Position numbers and translations under genes: made by a program | Source of the DNA: Thermoplasmata archaeon | GTDB lineage: Archaea > Thermoplasmatota > E2 > DHVEG-1 > B18-G2 | Reading direction: 5' to 3' | Assembly (NCBI GenBank): GCA_021161685.1 | Contig: JAGHAD010000113.1 | Coordinates: forward strand, 1-6,411 | Length of the DNA stretch: 6,411 bases | Shown: positions 1 to 5,137 of the stretch, piece by piece | How positions within the stretch are numbered: position 1 is the stretch's first letter | Layout: every line of letters begins with the position of its first letter | The notes under the pieces: generated by a model | Told to the model about the DNA's origin: nothing | The model's database searches: none | Seen by the model: only the letters and a program-made list of their open reading frames with translations

Positions 1-1163
1 CTCCACTATAGAGTCTATGTTGATATCAAGAAGCTTTTTCAGATACTCCTCCGGCCTACTTGCCCTCCCTACTAAATCTTGCCTTTTATTGAAAGGCAAG
101 TTTCTCAATAAAACACTCTTTATGAGGAGCTTGACTAATCCAATTCTCTCTTCTGTCTTTGAATAATACTCTCTCTTCGGTGGAAGGTATATAGGGTTGC
201 CTCTCTCGTCACAACTAATGAGACCGACAGATTTAAGCTACATTTCTCATCATGACAGTGTATATCTTCGTACCCCGTACAGTAGGGACCCGTGACGATG
301 CCATAATTATTTCCGCTTTCGTATGTTAGGTATTTGCGTATGATTTGTCCCACCCCCGCTTTTCCGGAGCTATTGTGTGATTTCACTCTTTCCTTACTAG
401 ACTCTGCTTCAATTACGATCGATTCATATGATGAAGGGTAAGTTGCAGCCCTTTTCACCCCACTTTGTTTTAACATTTCCAGCTCTTCTACAAAACATCC
501 TTTTTCCAAAAAGCCGTATTTTACTAGGATATCTAGGTAGTCAGGTATAGAATATGCTGAAAGATCACCTTCCCCGTATCTGGTTACGAAGTACCCCTTT
601 TCCCGTAAGGTGATACCTGCTATATATTCCCAGAAATCTTCCCCATATGTACCATCAGCATTTGATATCCAGACAACTACATCAGAAGGGTGAATGTTAT
701 TCTCTTTCGCTTTCTGTAGTATATCTTTGATGATCTGTTCCTTTTCATAGAATTCATAATAGAACCTACCGGTCTGGTCATACTTCATGCGAGAGTAATT
801 TCTTCCATCGACCATAAAAAGATATTTGGTTCGCATTAGAGATGGAAACATGTCTATGTATGACTTCAACGGAGGAGTGTATACCGGTACAATACTATCT
901 GTAAACCACTCTCCTTCGTGTAAAGGAAGTAAACTAAAACCTTCTTTTGGTGACCAGCCACCTAAGGGGGGTCTGAATTTTAATTTATACTTCTCATCTA
1001 TGACGAAGAAAGCATCCGTATAGATGGTGAGGATTGTAGCCTCTTTTCCATCAGCAATGACAAAATCGGCTATACCTCTTTCGTCTTGCTTGAGAAAACT
1101 GCATGTATTTCTTAAGAGTCTCCTAGCAGTTTCGATATCTATCCAACTTTCTACGTTGCTCAT
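1..1163 (-). pseudogene. Frameshifted, left-truncated gene of unknown family with PD-(D/E)XK-like motifs
   Basis: I do not recognise the family. From ATG at 1163-1161 the frame is open for 342 residues to a stop at 135. The preceding GGGTG (1175-1171) lies 7 nt from the ATG and supports this start. The last ~30 residues of that frame look unnatural. Moving back one base near 228-231 opens a second frame that runs without a stop to the window edge (76 codons) and reads like real protein (VGLISCDERGNPIYLPPKRE, then a Lys/Leu-rich helical part). The real gene therefore probably continues past position 1 and has lost one base. Visible motifs are an acidic helix (E175-E179), P207-D208, I251-E-A-E254-S-S-K257 and Q273. 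Their order resembles a PD-(D/E)XK nuclease core, but this is inference. No membrane segment or signal peptide is evident. It could be a restriction-type or repair nuclease. The frameshift may be a real mutation or a sequence error. Confidence 0.7.
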
Positions 1164-1170
1164 TTCCTTT

Positions 1171-1175
1171 CACCC
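1171..1175 (-). promoter_or_regulatory. Ribosome-binding site for the left-edge gene
   Basis: On the minus strand GGGTG, within AAAGGGTGAAAGGAA, lies 7 nt before the ATG at 1163-1161. It matches the archaeal anti-Shine-Dalgarno core and fixes that start codon. I could not place a convincing TATA box for this gene. AT-rich stretches at about 1235-1275 are candidates only. Confidence 0.55.
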
Positions 1176-1292
1176 TTTAATAGCATGAGGGTTCCCGATT
1201 TGAAAAGGAGGTACCGTATTTAGTCTTTTGTTTCAAAAATATCCTGAGTATATTATTTGCCATTGATATAAAATTGCATACGGGTAAGTTAG

Positions 1293-1646
1293 GTGTTGCT
1301 GTTGAGGAGAAAAACTTATTCAGCGAAGTTTTTCGTAGTGTCTTTACGCAATTTTACCACTATATACCCAGTTGATCTCCTGGGGGCTATTAGTTTGCTT
1401 TATGAGCTCGATATCAAGTTTCATCTCTATAACCCGTCTGTAGAACCTTTGGCTTCGGTAGATGAAAGACCATGGTGTATGGGCTCTGCAAATATTGGGG
1501 TTGAAATATGACCATCAAACCTAACCTTTGGAGAAAGGAATGCTATAGAGCAATGGTACAGTCTGTTCAAAGCCAGAGTAAAGAGATTCTGGAAGAGATT
1601 TCCATATCACAGCTCGCTGGAGAGTATTAGGACTTGGACTGGGCGT
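1293..1646 (+). pseudogene. Decayed DDE transposase remnant (IS6/IS240-like)
   Basis: Three reading-frame pieces fit a transposase of the kind common in archaeal insertion sequences. Piece A (from 1293, similarity clearest at about 1446-1476) contains PLASVDERPW, resembling the catalytic 'VDxGPW' stretch with its aspartate. Piece B, one base shifted (1480-1521), reads WALQILGLKYDHQT. Piece C (1527-1646), back in the frame of A, reads FGERNAIEQWYSLFKARVKR and continues FWKRFPYHSSLESIRTWTGR; its E in NAIEQW corresponds to the catalytic glutamate. Ignoring the shifts, A leads into an in-frame TGA at 1509-1511. The usual C-terminal 'F..YYN' segment after TWTGR is missing, and I cannot find a convincing N-terminal half or terminal inverted repeats. 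The gene is therefore a dead fragment. The sequence left of it (1164-1292) is AT-rich and shows nothing I can identify. Assignment to the DDE superfamily is firm; the IS family is tentative. Confidence 0.75.
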
Positions 1647-1705
1647 GGTGTGCCATCTATGCTGGAGGTGAAAAAGTTGACAGTGTCAAGAATCGACACG
1701 CAAAC

Positions 1706-1712
1706 TATTAAA
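1706..1712 (+). promoter_or_regulatory. Candidate TATA box for the hydrogenase operon
   Basis: TATTAAA, followed by CC, lies 32-38 nt upstream of the ATG at 1744. With the usual archaeal spacing of about 26 nt, transcription would begin near 1735, giving a leader of about 9 nt. The core resembles the TTTTAAACC element upstream of hypE (5108-5116). It sits just downstream of the transposase debris. No other promoter-like sequence is evident between the debris and the operon. Confidence 0.35.
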
Positions 1713-1743
1713 CCAGCTTGACGATTTCCTGGTGGCGATACAG

Positions 1744-2082
1744 ATGGGGGAGATGAAAGAAGCTGTTGATGAGGTCATGGAAATGATGAAGATGATGTCA
1801 AGGGAGCAACCGGAAACCATAAGGCATTTCAAGGAATTCATGGAATCTGTTTTAAGCAAAGGAAAACTCGATCTTAAAACAAAGGAACTGATAGCGGTTG
1901 GAGTAGCCATAGCAGCGAGATGTAAGTACTGCATAGCTATCCACGTTGAGAAGGCTCTAAAGGCTGGTGCAACGAAAGAAGAGATCTTAGAAGCTGCGTC
2001 GGTTGCTATCCTAATGGGTGGCGGTCCGGCCATGACCTATGTGGTTGAAGTCAAGAAAGCTCTCGAAGAATTCTCCAAGTGA
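1744..2082 (+). CDS. AhpD/carboxymuconolactone decarboxylase-like (CMD family) protein
   Basis: Small, probably cytoplasmic CMD-superfamily protein of 112 residues from ATG 1744. The family signature is complete: E48 in TKELIAVGVAIAARC, the redox pair C60-x-x-C63 with H67 (CKYCIAIH), then the KAGATKEEILEA helix and the glycine-rich ILMGGGPAMTY segment. In AhpD-type members this Glu/CxxC/His set supports thiol-dependent peroxide reduction; many archaeal relatives have no assigned substrate. The N-terminus is unusually Met-rich (about residues 1-18). The start is uncertain: GTG 1732 would add four residues and ATG 1753 would remove three. I prefer ATG 1744 because GGTGG ends 8 nt before it. The stop overlaps the ribosome-binding site of the hydrogenase small subunit, so the gene is translationally coupled to the operon. 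A redox-protective role for the hydrogenase is inference. Confidence 0.9.
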   Translation: MGEMKEAVDEVMEMMKMMSREQPETIRHFKEFMESVLSKGKLDLKTKELIAVGVAIAARCKYCIAIHVEKALKAGATKEEILEAASVAILMGGGPAMTYVVEVKKALEEFSK

Positions 2083-2089
2083 GGTGATT
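2081..2089 (+). promoter_or_regulatory. Strong ribosome-binding site overlapping the upstream stop codon
   Basis: GAGGTGATT is a near-perfect complement of the archaeal 16S rRNA 3' end. It shares its first two bases with the TGA of the AhpD-like gene and ends two bases before ATG 2092. It fixes the start of the small subunit and implies coupled translation. Confidence 0.85.
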
Positions 2090-2091
2090 AA

Positions 2092-2565
2092 ATGGAACTT
2101 GGAATGAAATGTTTCAAAAGAGCCCTCTGGATCTATCACATGAACACGGGAAGCTGTAATGGCTGTGATATAGAGATAATAGCTGCTTTAACTCCCAGAT
2201 ACGATGTTGAGAGATTCGGCATAAGGTTGGTTGGTACTCCAAGGCACGCTGATGTTATCGCTCTAACCGGTCCAGTTACAAGCGATATGGTTGATAAGGT
2301 GAAGAGGGTATATGAGCAAACTCCAGATCCAAAGGTAGTGCTCGTCGTGGGCTCCTGCGGTATATCTGGAGGGGTGTTTCATGAGTCATACCATCTTGAA
2401 GGTCCAATAGACAAAATTATACCAGATGGAACATTTGTCTACGTTCCCGGCTGTCCTCCAAGGCCCGAGGCAATCATACAGGGCGTGATAAAGGCGTGGG
2501 AGATACTTGAAGAGGTGAGGGGAAATGGAAGAACTACTCAAAAAACTGAAGGAGAGAAAGATTGA
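2092..2565 (+). CDS. echC: Group 4 [NiFe] hydrogenase small subunit (EchC/MbhJ/NuoB-like)
   Basis: 157-residue NuoB/20-kDa-family protein that carries the proximal [4Fe-4S] cluster next to the NiFe site. The four cluster cysteines are C22 and C25 (GSCNGCD), C89 (VGSCGISGG) and C121 (PGCPPRPEAI). There is no Tat signal and no extra C-terminal cluster domain, as expected for the short cytoplasm-facing small subunits of group 4 enzymes rather than the long uptake-hydrogenase type. Start ATG 2092 is supported by the GAGGTGATT site. The last 41 nt overlap the next gene in another frame, so the charged C-terminal tail (about residues 143-157) may be poorly conserved. Complex I NuoB is a homologue, but the partner large subunit here keeps all four Ni-binding cysteines, so this is a hydrogenase. 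The ech name follows the gene order C-D-E-F; Mbh naming (MbhJ) is a possible alternative. Confidence 0.95.
   Translation: MELGMKCFKRALWIYHMNTGSCNGCDIEIIAALTPRYDVERFGIRLVGTPRHADVIALTGPVTSDMVDKVKRVYEQTPDPKVVLVVGSCGISGGVFHESYHLEGPIDKIIPDGTFVYVPGCPPRPEAIIQGVIKAWEILEEVRGNGRTTQKTEGEKD
2512..2518 (+). promoter_or_regulatory. Ribosome-binding site inside the small-subunit gene
   Basis: GAGGTGA lies 6 nt upstream of ATG 2525, within the coding sequence of the small subunit. It decides the start of the next gene and creates the 41-nt overlap between the two reading frames. Confidence 0.75.
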
Positions 2566-3031
2566 TTTTGAGATCAAGGAAAAGGAAGAGGGAGTAAAAA
2601 GGAAGATCGCAAGAAAGACCATCCTCATAAAGATTCCAAGGGAGAGGCTCAGGGAAACGGTAAAGCTACTCATAGATTCATCTGAAGATTTTCCTCACTT
2701 CTCGGTATGCTCCTTCACTGATTATGGTAAACATGTTGAGCTGAATTATCATTTCACCATAGATTATGGAAAACCCATGGAGGAGGAGAACGTCGTTCTT
2801 CGTGTAACCCTGAAAAAGGACGATCTCAAGGTGCCAACCCTAACGGATCTCATTCCGGGAACTATAATTTCAGAGAGGGAGATAAAGGAGATGACCGGTA
2901 TAGAGATAGAGAACATTCCCGATGGAAGGCACATGTTTTTAACCAAGGACTTTCCAGATGGTGTGTATCCATGGAGAAGAGATGAGACCTCTCCAAAAGA
3001 GACGAGAAAGCTTTACGAGGTGTGGAAATGA
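2525..3031 (+). CDS. echD: Hydrogenase 30-kDa-type subunit (EchD/MbhK/NuoC-like)
   Basis: 168-residue protein of the complex I 30-kDa (NuoC) family, a structural subunit that packs against the large subunit in the peripheral arm and binds no metal. The N-terminal part is a highly charged Lys/Glu helix (residues 1-30) followed by an alternating strand/helix region. The family hallmark lies near the C-terminus: a segment resembling 'EREvyDlfGi', here SEREIKEMTGIEIEN, then a degenerate form of the 'RlFLpeDwP..yPLRKD' signature, here MFLTKDFPDGVYPWRRDE. It is a separate polypeptide rather than a fusion to the large subunit, as in Ech and Mbh and unlike E. coli HycE. The gene starts inside the small-subunit gene and ends in an ATGA overlap with the large-subunit start (3028-3031), so all three products are likely made in step. 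Confidence 0.9.
   Translation: MEELLKKLKERKIDFEIKEKEEGVKRKIARKTILIKIPRERLRETVKLLIDSSEDFPHFSVCSFTDYGKHVELNYHFTIDYGKPMEEENVVLRVTLKKDDLKVPTLTDLIPGTIISEREIKEMTGIEIENIPDGRHMFLTKDFPDGVYPWRRDETSPKETRKLYEVWK
3017..3022 (+). promoter_or_regulatory. Ribosome-binding site for the large subunit
   Basis: GAGGTG lies 5 nt before ATG 3028 and favours that codon over the in-frame GTG at 3022, which is part of this site. The chosen start also gives the classic ATGA stop/start overlap with the preceding gene. Confidence 0.7.
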
Positions 3032-4248
3032 GATACGAGATACCGATTGGTCCCATCCATCCAGCCCTTAAGGAACCGATCCTCCTCCAGCTATCTGTGG
3101 AGGGGGAGGAAATAAAGGAAGTTGACGTCATAGCCAGCCAGAACCACAGGGGAATAGAATGGATAGGAATGAACAGGAACAATCCTATACAAAGCTTGTA
3201 CATTGCTGAAAGGGTATGTGGAATCTGCAACATATCGCATCCCTCCGCCCTGGTTCTTGCGGTCGAAGAGGCTATGGATTTAGAGGTTCCGGAGAGGGCT
3301 CAGTACATAAGAGTTATCCAGTGCGAACTGGAAAGGATACACTCTCATTTATTATGGGCTGGTGTAGCCGCCCACGAGATAGGATTCGATTCTCTACTGC
3401 ATTACACGTGGAAAGTGAGGGAAAAGGTGATGGATATACTTGAGCTGGTGAATGGGAACAGGGTAACAAAGGCTATAATGATGTATGGAGGGGTGAGGAG
3501 GGACATCAAAAAGGAACACATACCAAAGATAAGGAAAATGCTTCAGTATTACAAGGAAGGTTTTGATAAACTCGCAAAGTTCTTTCTAGAAGATAAAACG
3601 ATCGAGATGAGAACGAGAAATGTTGGCATACTCACAAAAGAGGATGCACTAAAGCTCGCAGCGGTTGGACCTACTACTAGGGCCAGTGGGGTTAAGAAAG
3701 ATGTGAGGCAGGATCAGGCTTACTTTGCATATCCTGATTTTGATGTTAAGGCTATTACGCCGGATATGCTAACTGGAAAGGTCGTTGGAGATACATATGA
3801 CAGGATAGTTGTGAGACTCTTAGAGGTGAAGCAATCGGTGGAGATAATAGAAAGAGCTTTGGATGAGATGCCAGGCGGAGAAATTACTTCTCAACCCAAG
3901 ATAGCGAAACTGCTGGTTGATCTGAAAAGAGCGGATGGTGAAGGAATAGGGAGGCATGAAGCCCCAAGGGGAGAGGTCATCCATTACGTTAATCTGAAAA
4001 GCGGTTTCGAGCCGTTCTATTCGTGGAAGATAAGGGCACCAACCTACAACAACATAATGTCATGGATACCCATGCTCAAGGGCTGTCAGATTGCGGATGT
4101 TCCCATAGTTGCGGCATCGATTGATCCGTGTATATCTTGTACAAATAGAGCTATAAGGATAGCGAATGGAAGGAAAGAGATGCTAAGTAAAGAAGATCTG
4201 CATCGCCTTTCTGTTGAGAAGACGAAAAAGCTGATGAGGGGTGGTTAG
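3028..4248 (+). CDS. echE: Group 4 [NiFe] hydrogenase large (catalytic) subunit (EchE/MbhL/NuoD-like)
   Basis: 406-residue catalytic subunit that binds the NiFe(CN)2CO centre, where H+ is reduced or H2 oxidised. Both Ni-binding motifs are complete: N-terminal ERVCGICNISH with C64 and C67, and C-terminal SIDPCISCTNR with C368 and C371. Complex I NuoD lacks these cysteines, so this is a true hydrogenase. The GPIHPALKEP and NHRGIEW segments near the N-terminus are typical of the family. After CTNR come 32 residues (375-406), the expected cleavable tail; group 4 enzymes are processed after the Arg of DPCxxCxxR, not after His as in uptake hydrogenases. A HycI-type protease gene lies just downstream on the other strand. 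The stop TAG is directly abutted by the next ATG. Group 4 is secure, but the subgroup (Ech 4e, Mbh 4d or another) cannot be settled by eye. Confidence 0.96.
   Translation: MRYEIPIGPIHPALKEPILLQLSVEGEEIKEVDVIASQNHRGIEWIGMNRNNPIQSLYIAERVCGICNISHPSALVLAVEEAMDLEVPERAQYIRVIQCELERIHSHLLWAGVAAHEIGFDSLLHYTWKVREKVMDILELVNGNRVTKAIMMYGGVRRDIKKEHIPKIRKMLQYYKEGFDKLAKFFLEDKTIEMRTRNVGILTKEDALKLAAVGPTTRASGVKKDVRQDQAYFAYPDFDVKAITPDMLTGKVVGDTYDRIVVRLLEVKQSVEIIERALDEMPGGEITSQPKIAKLLVDLKRADGEGIGRHEAPRGEVIHYVNLKSGFEPFYSWKIRAPTYNNIMSWIPMLKGCQIADVPIVAASIDPCISCTNRAIRIANGRKEMLSKEDLHRLSVEKTKKLMRGG
4236..4244 (+). promoter_or_regulatory. Ribosome-binding site for the ferredoxin subunit
   Basis: GAGGGGTGG lies inside the last codons of the large-subunit gene, 4 nt before ATG 4249. 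It is a weaker match than the site upstream of the small subunit but supports the start chosen directly after the TAG. Confidence 0.5.
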
Positions 4249-4656
4249 ATGAGATATACTTTTATTCCCGAGCTCTTCAGGCAGTTGTTCAGCAAGCCAT
4301 TCACAAATCTATTTCCTCTGAAATATGCTCCCGCATCCATCAAAGATACCTTGGACAAGATAAAAAAAGGAGAGATCGAGATCAACCCTCCAGTTGAGAT
4401 TCCAGATAAGGAAATCTTCAGGGGAAAGATCCAGTATGATAGGGAAAAGTGCATAGGATGTGGATTGTGCATAAAGGTATGTCCGGCGAAGGCTATAGAG
4501 CTTAAGAAGGAAGAGAAGAAGATAAGGATATATGTCGGAAGGTGCATCTTCTGCGGGCAGTGTGTGGATGCCTGCCCAAAGGGGGCATTATCCCAAGGTG
4601 AGGAGTTTCTCCTAGCTGATGCAGACAAGCTGAACAAGGAATGGGTTATTGAGTGA
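4249..4656 (+). CDS. echF: Hydrogenase ferredoxin-type subunit with two [4Fe-4S] clusters (EchF/MbhN/NuoI-like)
   Basis: 135-residue polyferredoxin subunit that should carry electrons between soluble ferredoxin and the small-subunit cluster. Two classical cluster motifs are intact: C68, C71, C74, C78 (CIGCGLCIKVCP) and C99, C102, C105, C109 (CIFCGQCVDACP). The first ~60 residues carry the hydrophobic/basic leader typical of EchF/MbhN/NuoI proteins (FIPELFRQLFSKPFTNLFP) and the FRGKIQYDREKC lead-in. In Mbh operons a NuoH-like membrane gene lies between the large subunit and this one. Here the two abut with no gap, matching the ech order. The gene is last in the operon and its stop (4654-4656) overlaps the 3' end of the convergent protease gene by 11 bp. 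The N-terminus normally docks on a membrane subunit that this window does not encode. Confidence 0.95.
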   Translation: MRYTFIPELFRQLFSKPFTNLFPLKYAPASIKDTLDKIKKGEIEINPPVEIPDKEIFRGKIQYDREKCIGCGLCIKVCPAKAIELKKEEKKIRIYVGRCIFCGQCVDACPKGALSQGEEFLLADADKLNKEWVIE

Positions 4657-5083
4657 GTTTCTTTATCTTCTCTTCCTTTTCTTCTTTCAATATCTTGATC
4701 AGTTCTTCTCCTGCCCTCCTCACCTCCCTGCTCATCCTTCCATCGAACTTCTTTGGTTGGATTCCGATGATTACAACATGCTTCACAAACTCCTTTAGGT
4801 ACTTAACGAGGAGCGATAATGGTATGGAGTGCGAGGATATGGTAAATTGATCTATACTATTCTCTTCCACTATTCTTATCTCTCCAGCCTCAAGACCCAT
4901 ATCCGCAGAGTCAACTATTACAACCTTCTCTGGTTTCAGCCTCTTTATCATTGAAGTGAAGTTTTCTGGAGCGGTGCCACAATCTATGGATACCCAGCTA
5001 TCCTTCTTAAATTTCCTTGCAATCCAGGATCCTATGAAATCGTCTCCCCTCATCTCGTTACCTATTCCCATCAGTACCTTCAC
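4646..5083 (-). CDS. hycI: Hydrogenase maturation endopeptidase, HycI/HybD family
   Basis: 145-residue nickel-dependent maturation protease that removes the C-terminal tail of a [NiFe] large subunit once nickel is inserted. It begins with the family signature MGIGNEMRGDDFIG. By comparison with E. coli HybD (E16, D62, H93) the likely nickel ligands are D15, D58 (VIVDSAD) and H85 (ISSHSIP), all present. Length is normal for the family. The last ~15 residues form a Lys/Glu-rich tail beyond the core. The start is GTG at 5083-5081. No good ribosome-binding site precedes it, but a TATA-like element about 28 nt upstream fits a leaderless transcript. The gene converges on and overlaps the ferredoxin-subunit gene by 11 bp and diverges from hypE. 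The obvious substrate is the adjacent large subunit with its 32-residue tail after CTNR. Confidence 0.92.
   Translation of the reverse strand: MKVLMGIGNEMRGDDFIGSWIARKFKKDSWVSIDCGTAPENFTSMIKRLKPEKVVIVDSADMGLEAGEIRIVEENSIDQFTISSHSIPLSLLVKYLKEFVKHVVIIGIQPKKFDGRMSREVRRAGEELIKILKEEKEEKIKKLTQ
4658..4688 (+). terminator. Candidate pyrimidine-rich terminator after the hydrogenase operon
   Basis: Immediately after the ferredoxin-subunit stop, 31 nt contain only T and C apart from one A, including several T runs of 3-4. Archaeal RNA polymerase terminates on T-rich non-template tracts without needing a hairpin. The same bases encode the Lys/Glu-rich end of the protease on the other strand, so the tract could simply reflect that composition. 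Confidence 0.35.
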
Positions 5084-5107
5084 ACATTCCCTATATCCTC
5101 ATCACAC

Positions 5108-5114
5108 TTTTAAA
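5108..5114. promoter_or_regulatory. Shared bidirectional TATA-like element between protease and hypE
   Basis: TTTTAAA contains the palindrome TTTAAA (5109-5114). Its centre is about 26.5 nt from the A of the hypE ATG (5138) and about 28.5 nt from the first base of the protease GTG (5083). Both distances match the usual TATA-to-start spacing in archaea, and neither gene has a convincing ribosome-binding site. One element could therefore drive two divergent leaderless transcripts. No second TATA box is evident in the 54-bp gap; GGATATAG on the minus strand (5098-5091) lies too close to the GTG. Confidence 0.5.
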
Positions 5115-5137
5115 CCTGGTCGCAATTCTTGGCTCAG

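Noticed and set aside
1208..1213. A strong plus-strand ribosome-binding site (AAAAGGAGGT) marking a hidden gene.
   Set aside because: No start codon with a usable reading frame follows at proper spacing. It lies in the gap between a minus-strand gene and transposon debris.
1293..1511. An independent 72-residue small gene.
   Set aside because: Its end contains the transposase-like PLASVDERPW stretch, and the downstream frames continue the same transposase. It is a fragment, and its ATG has no good ribosome-binding site.
2092..4656. A complex I (NADH or F420H2 dehydrogenase) fragment.
   Set aside because: The large subunit retains both Ni-binding CxxC motifs (C64/C67 and C368/C371) and a cleavable tail, which NuoD/FpoD proteins lack. 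Hydrogenase maturation genes are adjacent.
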